Below, in pieces: positions 1 to 7,597 of a DNA stretch of 64,000 nt. Source of the DNA: Confluentibacter lentus (lineage in GTDB: Bacteria > Bacteroidota > Bacteroidia > Flavobacteriales > Flavobacteriaceae); contig NZ_NIHE01000004.1 in assembly GCF_002806995.1 (NCBI RefSeq), forward strand, positions 186,001-250,000, in the 5' to 3' direction. The notes beneath the pieces were generated by a model that was not told the origin of the DNA, made no database searches, and worked only from the letters and a program-made list of their open reading frames with translations. The stretch's first letter is position 1. Each line of letters begins with the position of its first letter. The position numbers were made by a program, and so were the translations under genes.

Positions 1-222
1 AAAGCTGTGGCTGAAAAAGATTATCGTGAGGCATATCAAGCGGCCCATAAAATGAAACCTACCGTAGATTTATTTGAGCTCGGCGTGCTAGCCACCTTAA
101 TTGAGGTTCAGGATTGGGGCAAATTCGAAAAAAGGGACTTGGATATTAAGCCTCAACTGGATATTGTCATCGACGCTGTAGAAAAAGCCATTGACGAATT
201 AAGATCTGATTTCAATTTATAA
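1..222 (+). CDS. Hpt (histidine phosphotransfer) domain protein, C-terminal part
   Basis: The reading frame is open from the first base, so this is the C-terminal part of a longer gene; a GTG at position 7 is not needed as a start. The visible 73 residues are helical and contain AAHKMKPTVDLF, which matches the Hpt signature AHKLK with the phosphorylatable histidine at about visible residue 16, followed by a second helix with a conserved GK. Hpt domains relay phosphate between hybrid sensor kinases and response regulators in the cytoplasm. It ends 3 bp before cinA, so the two are probably co-transcribed. The partner kinase cannot be seen. The family call is fairly secure, the precise role unknown. 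Confidence 0.7.
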   Translation, partial: KAVAEKDYREAYQAAHKMKPTVDLFELGVLATLIEVQDWGKFEKRDLDIKPQLDIVIDAVEKAIDELRSDFNL

Positions 223-225
223 TAC

Positions 226-1476
226 ATGTTAGCCGAAATAATCACCATAGGCGATGAGCTTCTTATAGGTCAAGTTATTGACACGAATTCTGCTTTTATA
301 GCTAAAGAACTCAACAAAATTGGTGTGTCGGTGTATCAAATTACGTCTGTTCAAGACGACAAATCTCATATTTTAACAGCTTTTAAAGATGCTGAAAGTC
401 GGGTGAATATCATCATCATTACGGGTGGCTTAGGGCCAACAAAAGATGATATTACTAAAAAAACCATCGCTGAATATTTTAATGACACATTAATAAGGGA
501 TGCTTCAGTATTAAAAAATATTGAAGAACTTTGGAAGCATTATGCAGGTGGATTGCTTTTACAGGTGAATAAAGACCAAGCATTGGTGCCTTCTAAATGT
601 AAAGTACTCATGAATAAATTAGGTACAGCTCCTGGTATGTGGATGGAAAAAAACAATAAAGTTTTTATTTCGCTTCCAGGTGTTCCTTATGAAATGAATG
701 CATTAATTCAAGACGCAGTTATCCCTAAATTAAAGGAAAAGTATAATTGTCCATATATCTTACATAAAACTTTATTGGTGTATGGGTTGGGTGAAAGTGC
801 ACTTGCTGAAAGAATTGAATCGTGGGAAGATGCTTTGCCAAAGCATATAAAATTAGCCTATTTGCCAAGTTTGGGAAAAATGAGATTACGCTTATCTGCA
901 AAAGGATTTGATGCGCAATATATAAACAGTAGTGTGCAGGCTGAAATAGATAAAGTAATACCATTAATAAAAAATGAATTTGCTGGGTATGAAGAGGAAG
1001 ATGGCTCGGTAGAAGTTGTTATTGCCAAACAATTAACCAATTTAGGGAAAACCTTAGCGATAGCCGAAAGCTGCACGGGTGGTATGGTTGCCGAACAATT
1101 TACGGTACAACCTGGCGCATCGGCATATTTTAAAGGAGGTATTATTACCTATTCTACCGAATCTAAGATAGATGTCCTAGGGGTGGCAGAATCAGAAATA
1201 GACGCTCATTCGGTAGTAAGTTCACAAATAGCCGAATCTATGGCAAAAAACGTGTTGCAATTGTTTCAGTCAGATTATGCCATTGCAACCACAGGTAATG
1301 CTGGGCCTACAAAAGGTGATTCTGATGCAGAAGTAGGAACTGTTTTTATCGCCATAGCTACAAAAAATGCCGTGTATTCTGAAAAATTTATGCTGGGTAA
1401 TTATCGTATAAAAGTGATTAGTAAAGCAGTAAATAAAGCTTTGGAAATGCTATTAAAAGAAATTTTTAAAAATTGA
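226..1476 (+). CDS. cinA: CinA family nicotinamide-nucleotide amidohydrolase
   Basis: A 416-residue full-length CinA. The N-terminal MoCF-like domain shows IGDELLIGQVIDTN at 8-21 and TGGLGPTKDD at 66-75. The C-terminal CinA domain starts near 265 and carries AESCTGGM near 282, the NMN deamidase motif. Family members deamidate nicotinamide mononucleotide for NAD salvage, and the N-terminal domain has been linked to ADP-ribose hydrolysis. It is cytoplasmic. ATG at 226 follows the Hpt gene by 3 bp, indicating translational coupling. The gene precedes the rpmB operon, as is common in Flavobacteriia. No defects seen. Confidence 0.95.
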   Translation: MLAEIITIGDELLIGQVIDTNSAFIAKELNKIGVSVYQITSVQDDKSHILTAFKDAESRVNIIIITGGLGPTKDDITKKTIAEYFNDTLIRDASVLKNIEELWKHYAGGLLLQVNKDQALVPSKCKVLMNKLGTAPGMWMEKNNKVFISLPGVPYEMNALIQDAVIPKLKEKYNCPYILHKTLLVYGLGESALAERIESWEDALPKHIKLAYLPSLGKMRLRLSAKGFDAQYINSSVQAEIDKVIPLIKNEFAGYEEEDGSVEVVIAKQLTNLGKTLAIAESCTGGMVAEQFTVQPGASAYFKGGIITYSTESKIDVLGVAESEIDAHSVVSSQIAESMAKNVLQLFQSDYAIATTGNAGPTKGDSDAEVGTVFIAIATKNAVYSEKFMLGNYRIKVISKAVNKALEMLLKEIFKN

Positions 1477-1487
1477 TAATAAATAGA

Positions 1488-1517
1488 TTGTCATAAATTA
1501 AAGATTTTGTATATTTG
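1488..1517 (+). promoter_or_regulatory. Bacteroidota-type promoter of the rpmB operon
   Basis: TTG at 1488-1490 and TATATTTG at 1510-1517 are separated by 19 bp, matching the -33 TTG / -7 TAnnTTTG consensus of the primary sigma factor in Flavobacteriia. It lies 40 bp before the L28 start and is one of the best consensus matches in the window, as expected for a ribosomal protein operon. Confidence 0.8.
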
Positions 1518-1556
1518 CACCTCGTTTTTAAACAACAATATTTAAAGTTATATATA

Positions 1557-1793
1557 ATGTCAAGAGTTTGTGAACTTACAGGTAAGAAGGCAATGGTTGG
1601 AAACAACGTGTCTCATGCGATGAATAAAACTAAACGCAAATTTAATGCGAACTTAGTTAAGAAACGTTTTTACATTCCAGAAGAGGATAACTGGATAACT
1701 TTAAAAGTATCTACGTCAGCTTTAAAAACTATTAATAAAATAGGTATTACGGCAGCAATTAAAGATGCAAAATCTAAAGGGTTTTTAAAATAA
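1557..1793 (+). CDS. rpmB: 50S ribosomal protein L28
   Basis: Seventy-eight residues starting MSRVCELTGKK, with the bL28 hallmark of a CxxTGK N terminus and GNNVSHA. The ATG at 1557 is chosen because the N terminus then matches the family; the frame is open further upstream to 1515, but that would cross the promoter and add unrelated residues. L28 is a component of the large ribosomal subunit near the E site. It heads an operon with L33 and a DUF4295 peptide, the standard flavobacterial order. Confidence 0.97.
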   Translation: MSRVCELTGKKAMVGNNVSHAMNKTKRKFNANLVKKRFYIPEEDNWITLKVSTSALKTINKIGITAAIKDAKSKGFLK

Positions 1794-1820
1794 TAGCCGC
1801 ACATAATAAGTTAAGAAAAC

Positions 1821-2003
1821 ATGGCAAAAAAAGGTAGCAGAATACAAGTTATATTAGAATGTACTGAGCATAAAGAATCTGGACAACCAGGAACTTCAAG
1901 ATACATTACAACTAAAAACAAGAAGAATACGCCTGACAGAATGGAGATTAAAAAATTTAATCCTATTCTTAAACGTATGACAGTTCACAAAGAAATTAAA
2001 TAA
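1821..2003 (+). CDS. rpmG: 50S ribosomal protein L33
   Basis: Sixty residues starting [18 protein letters not shown], typical bL33. This version lacks the paired cysteines of zinc-binding L33, having only one cysteine near residue 14, so it is the zinc-independent type. It sits 27 bp after rpmB and 35 bp before the DUF4295 gene, in the same transcript. Confidence 0.97.
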   Translation: MAKKGSRIQVILECTEHKESGQPGTSRYITTKNKKNTPDRMEIKKFNPILKRMTVHKEIK

Positions 2004-2038
2004 TTAGAGGTTTCTAAAACTTCAAAACGTATTGAATC

Positions 2039-2191
2039 ATGGCAAAGAAAGCAGTAGCATCGTTACAAACAGGATCAAAAAGATTGTCAAAAGCTATTAA
2101 AATGGTAAGATCTCCAAAAACGGGAGCTTACACATTTGTTGAAGCTATTATGGCACCTGAATTAGTTGATAATTTCTTAAGCAAGAAATAA
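2039..2191 (+). CDS. DUF4295 family small basic protein
   Basis: A 50-residue ORF beginning MAKKAVASLQTGSKR and ending in FLSKK. This is the conserved Bacteroidota peptide annotated as DUF4295, found almost always directly after rpmG. Its small size, strong positive charge and constant location among ribosomal genes suggest a ribosome-associated role, but the function is not established. The gene is followed by a clear intrinsic terminator that closes the rpmB-rpmG-DUF4295 transcript. Confidence 0.92.
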   Translation: MAKKAVASLQTGSKRLSKAIKMVRSPKTGAYTFVEAIMAPELVDNFLSKK

Positions 2192-2212
2192 TTTACTTCT
2201 TTATAGATATTT

Positions 2213-2248
2213 AAAAGCTGCTTTCTTAAAGAAAGCGGCTTTTGTTTT
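2213..2248 (+). terminator. Intrinsic terminator of the rpmB operon
   Basis: The arms AAAAGCTGCTTTCT and AGAAAGCGGCTTTT form a 14-bp stem with one G-T pair and a 3-base loop, followed by a T-rich tail. It lies 22 bp past the DUF4295 stop. Confidence 0.85.
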
Positions 2249-2319
2249 ATATTTACATTCCGTTTTAATGACAATTTTTCAGTAGGTCATAATGGGCAGG
2301 AAAGTTGTTAGGATGTTTT

Positions 2320-2417
2320 GGGCGTTACCACAAGGGTCAGGCTTTCAGCTGTATCTTTTTTGTTAATCCTGCTAAGGCAGGAATCCAAAAAAGGATGTCG
2401 CTTCAATCCTTAACGCA
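2320..2417. repeat. Structured dispersed repeat with terminal GCGTTA/TAACGC arms
   Basis: About 98 bp of noncoding DNA between the terminator and ftsY. The ends are inverted (GCGTTA at 2322-2327, TAACGC at 2411-2416). The centre is a long hairpin: ATCTTTTTTG at 2353-2362 pairs with CAAAAAAGGAT at 2386-2395, enclosing a second hairpin, ATCCTGC at 2366-2372 against GCAGGAAT at 2376-2383. From memory it resembles an unnamed repeat present in many copies in Bacteroidota genomes. Only one copy is in this window, so repetitiveness itself is inference. Confidence 0.55.
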
Positions 2418-2455
2418 TTAATAACTAAACAACAAACGACTAAACATTTCATAGA

Positions 2456-3409
2456 ATGAGTTTTTTTAAAAAAATATTTTCATTAGAAAAAAAGGAAACC
2501 TTAGATAAAGGACTTGAAAAATCCAAATCCACTTTTTTTGGCAAATTAAGTAAGGCCGTTGCAGGAAAATCTAAAGTAGATGATGAGGTTTTAGATAATC
2601 TGGAAGAGATTTTGGTGTCTAGTGATGTCGGCGTTAATACCACGCTTAAAGTCATAGAACGTATTGAAGCCCGAGTAGCCAAAGATAAATATTTAGGAAC
2701 CGACGAACTTAATTTAATCCTTCGTGAAGAAATCGCTGGTCTGCTCTCTGAAACCAATACAGGGGAAGATACCGAATTTACCATTCCATCAACTAAAAGA
2801 CCCTATGTGATTATGGTAGTTGGCGTTAATGGCGTTGGTAAAACAACGACCATTGGCAAATTGGCCTATCAATTTAAAAAACAAGGATTGAACGTGGTGC
2901 TTGGTGCTGCCGATACGTTTAGAGCTGCTGCCATCGACCAACTTCAGGTTTGGGCGGATAGAGTAGGTGTGCCGTTAATCAAGCAATCTATGGGTAGTGA
3001 TCCAGCTTCTGTGGCGTTCGATACGCTTAAAAGTGCTGTGACACATAATGCGGATGTAGTGATTATTGATACAGCGGGTCGTTTACACAACAAAGTCAAT
3101 TTAATGAATGAGCTTACCAAAGTAAAACGGGTGATGCAAAAGGTGGTTGAGGATGCACCTCATGATGTCTTGTTGGTTTTAGATGGTTCTACAGGGCAAA
3201 ACGCATTTGAGCAAGCCAAACAGTTTACAGCCGCAACCGAGGTCACCTCATTAGCCGTTACCAAACTAGATGGCACTGCAAAAGGTGGTGTGGTGATTGG
3301 TATTTCAGATCAATTTAAAATTCCCGTAAAATATATTGGTGTTGGTGAGGGTATTGAAGACCTTCAGGTATTCAACAAATTTGAGTTTGTAGATTCGTTT
3401 TTTAAGTAA
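2456..3409 (+). CDS. ftsY: Signal recognition particle receptor FtsY
   Basis: A 317-residue SRP GTPase. The helical N domain covers about 1-105, followed by the NG GTPase core: P-loop GVNGVGKTTT near 123-132, DTAGRL near 205-210 and TKLDGTAKGG near 269-278. The acidic A domain of enterobacterial FtsY is reduced to a short lysine-rich N terminus, as usual in this phylum. It acts at the inner membrane, accepting ribosome-nascent chain complexes from Ffh. It follows the rpmB operon and precedes rimO in the conserved order, although here a serine hydrolase gene is inserted between ftsY and rimO. Confidence 0.97.
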   Translation: MSFFKKIFSLEKKETLDKGLEKSKSTFFGKLSKAVAGKSKVDDEVLDNLEEILVSSDVGVNTTLKVIERIEARVAKDKYLGTDELNLILREEIAGLLSETNTGEDTEFTIPSTKRPYVIMVVGVNGVGKTTTIGKLAYQFKKQGLNVVLGAADTFRAAAIDQLQVWADRVGVPLIKQSMGSDPASVAFDTLKSAVTHNADVVIIDTAGRLHNKVNLMNELTKVKRVMQKVVEDAPHDVLLVLDGSTGQNAFEQAKQFTAATEVTSLAVTKLDGTAKGGVVIGISDQFKIPVKYIGVGEGIEDLQVFNKFEFVDSFFK

Positions 3410-3434
3410 AATTTCCGCATTCACGGAATCTTTT
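3407..3434. terminator. Weak bidirectional hairpin between convergent genes
   Basis: AAAATTTCCG and CGGAATCTTTT form an imperfect hairpin with A/T flanks on both sides, between the ends of ftsY (+) and the serine hydrolase (-). The stem core is only about 5 bp. Confidence 0.35.
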
Positions 3435-4506
3435 AATTTATCAACAAATTAATCTTTTCCCAAAGATCATTATCGAAATTGGTTGGACCTAATTCATCTT
3501 CATTGCCACTATCTCCCATGCGCACTATTACCATATTTTTGCTTGGGATGATGTACAATTTTTGGTCGAAAGCACCCAATCCCGCAATCAAGTCATCCGG
3601 TGCATTGGGAATTAATTTACCTGTAAACAAGGTTTCAGAACCCGGAATTTTATAATTGCTTTTTCCATTCAACCAATATAAATAGCCATATGATTTATTC
3701 AAATCTTGTGATGTGGTTGTCATCTCCATGAAATAATTTTTATCTGCCAATATGGTTGTACCGTTCCAAACACCTTCGTTTAAATTCAATAATCCGAAAC
3801 GCGCCATACTTCTCGCATTGCTAAAATACAGGTTTAAATAACTACCCGTTTTAACCCAACCTCCAGACATGCCTATCTTGTTACGTATTTTAGCATTAAA
3901 ATAATCCTTGAAATCCTGTCCCACAGCACCAGTAACAATATTATCCAAGATTGTATACGCACCTTGATGGTAATACCAAAACGTATCCGGTTCATTTTTA
4001 TACAGAAAACATTCGGGGTCGGTGCAAAAATTTTGGGGAACGGTATAATCGAGTCCAGTAGTCATTGTTAAATGGTTGCGTACCGTAATTTGTGATTCTT
4101 GTTCCGAAGTTAAAGACGACCAACCAGTGCCCATATAATTGGAGGACGGATTGTCAATCGATAAAAAGCCTTCTTCCTGTGCAATCCCAACGGTAAAAGC
4201 GGTTAAAGTTTTTGCGGCTGAGTTCCAAGAATGAATACTCGATTGTTGAAAAGTCCCAAAATACTTCTCAACAACAATTTTTCCATCCTTTAAAATAATA
4301 AAAGCATCAGTAGCACTGGCTTCCAGAAAATCATACAACGGTTGTTCTGCACTGGCATTCCAGCCCACCTCGGCAATGGAAAGCGTTGCCCAAGTATTGG
4401 AATTAACAGGTGGAAAATAAAGAGTGTCCGGTTCAACGGGTTCGTCTTTAGAGCAGTTAAAAAACGACAATAAAGCAATAAACAAGAATACGTTTATACG
4501 TTTCAT
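3433..4506 (-). CDS. Serine hydrolase lipoprotein, beta-lactamase/PBP-like fold
   Basis: The ATG at 4506 gives 357 residues; it places the lipoprotein signal MKRINVFLFIALLSFFNC first, with the lipobox cysteine at 18. An upstream in-frame start at 4536 would bury the signal. SAAK, in the context HSWNSAAKTLTAF, supplies the SxxK nucleophile of the beta-lactamase family. The order of later motifs resembles class C esterase/6-aminohexanoate-dimer-hydrolase-like proteins (WYYHQGAYTIL region, GLGAFDQKLYIIP near the C terminus). It is probably an envelope-anchored peptidase or esterase of unknown substrate. It interrupts the usual ftsY-rimO adjacency and is transcribed against both. Confidence 0.8.
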   Translation of the reverse strand: MKRINVFLFIALLSFFNCSKDEPVEPDTLYFPPVNSNTWATLSIAEVGWNASAEQPLYDFLEASATDAFIILKDGKIVVEKYFGTFQQSSIHSWNSAAKTLTAFTVGIAQEEGFLSIDNPSSNYMGTGWSSLTSEQESQITVRNHLTMTTGLDYTVPQNFCTDPECFLYKNEPDTFWYYHQGAYTILDNIVTGAVGQDFKDYFNAKIRNKIGMSGGWVKTGSYLNLYFSNARSMARFGLLNLNEGVWNGTTILADKNYFMEMTTTSQDLNKSYGYLYWLNGKSNYKIPGSETLFTGKLIPNAPDDLIAGLGAFDQKLYIIPSKNMVIVRMGDSGNEDELGPTNFDNDLWEKINLLIN

Positions 4507-4650
4507 AATAGTAGGTTTTAATAACGGGACATACAAATATAATAAAATAGTGATTAGTTAATAGTGAAAAGTGAATAGTTACTTCAGCTAAACACCAAAC
4601 AACTAAACAACTAGCAACCCAACACCAAAGACCTAAGACCCGATACCCAA

Positions 4651-4693
4651 AATTCGTAAATCATAAATCGTATATCGTAATTCGTAAATCATT
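4651..4693. repeat. Imperfect TTCGTAAATCAT tandem repeat upstream of rimO
   Basis: ATTCGTAAATCAT occurs twice, separated by related AAATCGTATATCGTA units, immediately upstream of the rimO -7 box. A similar TCGTAATTC stretch lies upstream of lysS (53098-53128) at a comparable distance from its promoter. The rest of 4507-4650 is A-rich filler with no gene seen. Confidence 0.5.
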
Positions 4694-4696
4694 CCC

Positions 4697-4704
4697 TATC
4701 TTTG
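4697..4704 (+). promoter_or_regulatory. -7 promoter element of rimO
   Basis: TATCTTTG matches TAnnTTTG, 19 bp before the ATG of rimO. No good TTG is seen at the -33 spacing, so the upstream repeat may take part in recognition. Confidence 0.6.
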
Positions 4705-4723
4705 CACACTTATTAAAAAAGGC

Positions 4724-6034
4724 ATGCGTACAAAATCACTAAAGAAAAACCGAATTAATGTAGTCACCCTGGGCTGTAGTAAAAATGTTTACGATAGCGA
4801 GGTGTTGATGGGGCAATTAAAAGCCAGTGGAAAAGATGTGGTTCATGAAGAAGAAGGGAATATCGTGGTGATTAATACCTGCGGATTTATCAATAATGCC
4901 AAGGAAGAAAGCATCAACACGATTTTGGAATACGTGCAAAAAAAGGAAGATGGCGAAGTCGATAAAGTGTTTGTTACGGGGTGTTTGAGTGAACGTTACA
5001 AACCGGATTTGTTAAAGGAAATCCCGAATGTGGATGAGTATTTTGGAACCACTGAGCTTCCCGGATTACTGAAAGCCTTGGGTGCCGATTATAAACACGA
5101 ACTCATTGGTGAGCGTTTAACCACCACGCCAAAAAATTATGCCTATTTAAAAATTGCCGAAGGATGCGATCGCCCCTGTAGTTTTTGTGCCATTCCGTTA
5201 ATGCGTGGTAAACATAAAAGTACGCCGATTGAAGATTTAGTGACCGAAGCTGAAAAACTAGCCGCCAAAGGGGTCAAGGAACTTATTTTAATTGCGCAGG
5301 ATTTAACCTATTACGGGTTGGATTTATATAAAAAACGCAACCTGGCCGAACTTTTGGAGGCCTTGGTAAAAGTAGATGGTATTGAATGGATTCGTTTGCA
5401 TTATGCCTTTCCAACGGGGTTCCCAATGGATGTGTTGGAGGTTATGAAGCGTGAACCGAAAATATGCCATTATTTGGATATTCCGTTGCAACATATTTCT
5501 GATAGCGTTTTAAAAAGCATGCGTCGTGGTACCACCAAAGAAAAGACCACGCAATTGATTAAGGATTTTAGAGCCGCTGTGCCTAATATGACCATTAGAA
5601 CGACCTTGATTGTGGGCTACCCCGGTGAAACTGAAGCTGATTATCAAACCCTAAAACAATGGGTGAAGGAGATGCGTTTTGAGCGTTTGGGCTGTTTCAC
5701 CTACAGTCATGAAGAAAACACCCATGCCTATAATTTGGAAGATGATGTCCCAGAAGCCGTGAAGCAACAACGTGCCAACGAGATTATGGAACTGCAATCG
5801 CAGATTTCTTGGGAGTTGAACCAAGAGAAAATAGGCAATACCTTTAAAGTGGTTATTGACAGAAAAGAAGGCGGTTATTTTGTGGGAAGAACAGAATTTG
5901 ATTCACCCGATGTTGATAACGAAGTGCTTATTGATGCCAGCAACATCTATTTAAAAACAGGGGAATTTACCACCGTTAAAATCACGGATGCTGCTGATTT
6001 TGACCTTTATGGCGAAGTAGTTATGTCACCTTGA
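4724..6034 (+). CDS. rimO: Ribosomal protein S12 methylthiotransferase RimO
   Basis: A 436-residue radical-SAM methylthiotransferase that modifies an aspartate of ribosomal protein S12. The N-terminal UPF0004 domain has cluster cysteines in TLGCSKN (C18), NTCGF and VTGCLSERY. The radical SAM motif CDRPCSFC lies near 148-155 and a TRAM domain near 370-430. The final codons (VVMSP then TGA) are unusual: they coincide with a dispersed repeat at 6024-6040. Two decayed copies of this 3' end nearby instead end in VVANK or VVIK, which look more like the ancestral terminus. The enzyme is otherwise intact. Confidence 0.96.
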   Translation: MRTKSLKKNRINVVTLGCSKNVYDSEVLMGQLKASGKDVVHEEEGNIVVINTCGFINNAKEESINTILEYVQKKEDGEVDKVFVTGCLSERYKPDLLKEIPNVDEYFGTTELPGLLKALGADYKHELIGERLTTTPKNYAYLKIAEGCDRPCSFCAIPLMRGKHKSTPIEDLVTEAEKLAAKGVKELILIAQDLTYYGLDLYKKRNLAELLEALVKVDGIEWIRLHYAFPTGFPMDVLEVMKREPKICHYLDIPLQHISDSVLKSMRRGTTKEKTTQLIKDFRAAVPNMTIRTTLIVGYPGETEADYQTLKQWVKEMRFERLGCFTYSHEENTHAYNLEDDVPEAVKQQRANEIMELQSQISWELNQEKIGNTFKVVIDRKEGGYFVGRTEFDSPDVDNEVLIDASNIYLKTGEFTTVKITDAADFDLYGEVVMSP

Positions 6035-6040
6035 GCGCAG
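6024..6040. repeat. Half-copy of a dispersed inverted repeat overlapping the rimO stop
   Basis: TGTCACCTTGAGCGCAG differs at one base from TGTCACCTTGAGCGTAG at 14036-14052, the left arm of a full inverted repeat. The rimO stop TGA (6032-6034) lies inside it, so the repeat encodes the last two residues and the stop. Confidence 0.65.
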
Positions 6041-6086
6041 GCCAGGTGTTAATTTGTATGGGGAGGCACTTTTCATGTTGATATTA

Positions 6087-7448
6087 TTATTTCTCTCTTT
6101 TTGCCTTTATTTCACTATCATAATTTTTAATAATTAGGAAATCTACTTGACCTTTTTCATTTTTTGAAAGGATTTGAGTATTAGGAAAAACTTCATAGCA
6201 AATAAATTCATTTTCTTTAATAAAGTGCATTTTCCAAGCAGTGTGAGAGTTACTGTCTTTTAAATAAAGGTCGCCATTTTCTTTGTAAATTTTTATAGTT
6301 GAGGGATCATTTGGTGAAAATCTATACGTTCCAACATAATCATCCATTGCAGATGAGGAAATCTTTATTTCTTTTAATGGTGCTTTTTCAGCGACTATGG
6401 CTGCAACTTGGTCATTAATGATATCGGTGTTTATAAAACTACCATTACTAAAAGTAACAACTAAAATATCTTCTTGTGGTAAATAGGTTGCTTTACAATT
6501 AAAACCATTGATATGTCCACCGTGTTCAATTTTTTTACTTCCAAAAATATCCCCCAAAGCCCAACCATATCCATATGGTGTAAAAGTTTTATTATTTAAT
6601 TGAAATGGCATCCATGCTTTTTGTAATGTTTCTTTTTTAACTAATTTGTTTGTTATTAATCCTTCGTGCCATTTAAAATAATCTTGGACAGACATGATAA
6701 GTCCACCAGCAGCATATGGGAATGTGGTATTTAAGTAGCCTGAATTTACTAGTTTGTAATCAGCATCCAAATCGTAGCCCTTTGCTCTGTTTTGTATGAT
6801 AGTTGTGGAACTGTCGTAATAAGAGTCCGTCATTCCTAGCGTATCAAAAATATTTGATTGGATATAATCGGCATACGCTTTACCTGTTATTTTTTCGATG
6901 ATGTATCCCAATAATATGTATCCCGAATTTGAGTAGCTGTATTTTTCACCCGGCTGAAAATCAAGTGGCATATTTTTAAATAAATCAATTAATTCTTCTG
7001 TGCTATAAGGCGTTTGTTTTATTTCCAAATCCTCTATTTCAGTAAGGTTTTTAATGCCAGAAGTATGCGTTAATAAATTTTTAATTGTAATTTTTTTAGA
7101 ATGCACTGGAAAATCTGGAACATGTGTTTGAATGGCATCGTTCAAATCTAACTTACCTTGTTCGTATAATTGTAAAATGGTAATAGCAGTAAATTGTTTT
7201 GTGATACTACCAATTCTAAATATATTACTTGGGTTGGTTGCCACATTTAATTCTATATCCGCTTTACCAAAACCTTTTTCATAAATGATGTGGCCGTTTT
7301 TTGAAATAAGGGTAGCACATCCAACACCATCCTCTGTAAAAAAAGTATTGAAAAAGTCATCTAATTTGTTTTCAAGTTTTGTTTGGCCAAAGCTGTAGCT
7401 GGTAATTATAAAAATAAAGGCAGTAAGAAATTTAATTTGCTTGTACAT
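6087..7448 (-). CDS. Secreted serine hydrolase, class C beta-lactamase/PBP-like
   Basis: A 453-residue protein with a signal peptide (about residues 1-21, cut after SYSFG). All three catalytic motifs of the family are present: SITK in FRIGSITKQFTA (SxxK), YSNSGY (YxN) and HGGHING (HxG). A C-terminal extension of about 100 residues resembles the DUF3471/lipocalin-like tails of such enzymes. It is probably periplasmic or exported; the substrate could be a peptide or an ester. It is divergent from a membrane-anchored winged-helix regulator. A 16-base A tract lies just upstream of its start. It is the first cargo of the rimO-oxidoreductase hotspot. Confidence 0.85.
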   Translation of the reverse strand: MYKQIKFLTAFIFIITSYSFGQTKLENKLDDFFNTFFTEDGVGCATLISKNGHIIYEKGFGKADIELNVATNPSNIFRIGSITKQFTAITILQLYEQGKLDLNDAIQTHVPDFPVHSKKITIKNLLTHTSGIKNLTEIEDLEIKQTPYSTEELIDLFKNMPLDFQPGEKYSYSNSGYILLGYIIEKITGKAYADYIQSNIFDTLGMTDSYYDSSTTIIQNRAKGYDLDADYKLVNSGYLNTTFPYAAGGLIMSVQDYFKWHEGLITNKLVKKETLQKAWMPFQLNNKTFTPYGYGWALGDIFGSKKIEHGGHINGFNCKATYLPQEDILVVTFSNGSFINTDIINDQVAAIVAEKAPLKEIKISSSAMDDYVGTYRFSPNDPSTIKIYKENGDLYLKDSNSHTAWKMHFIKENEFICYEVFPNTQILSKNEKGQVDFLIIKNYDSEIKAKREK

Positions 7449-7454
7449 GATTAA

Positions 7455-7470
7455 TTTTTTTTTTTTTTTT
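7455..7470. repeat. 16-bp T/A homopolymer in the 5' region of the serine hydrolase gene
   Basis: Sixteen consecutive T on the + strand (A on the coding strand), 6 bp upstream of the ATG at 7448. A promoter-like ACAATTTTG lies immediately upstream on the minus strand. Tracts of this length are prone to slippage and would change initiation spacing or 5' UTR length. Confidence 0.75.
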
Positions 7471-7564
7471 GCAAAATTGTTTTATACTGAACACATTCTG
7501 TCTTTAGAAAAACTTTAGATTTTCTATTTTTATGGATAAACAAAATATATAAACCACAGAAATG

Positions 7565-7572
7565 TAATTTTG
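7565..7572 (+). promoter_or_regulatory. -7 promoter element of the winged-helix regulator gene
   Basis: TAATTTTG matches TAnnTTTG, 26 bp upstream of the regulator's ATG. Confidence 0.55.
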
Positions 7573-7597
7573 TATTCATTTATAAAAGAGCACAGCA

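Noticed and set aside
2290-2420. Small ORF across the hairpin repeat upstream of ftsY.
   Set aside because: Stops interrupt it and the sequence is explained by inverted arms.
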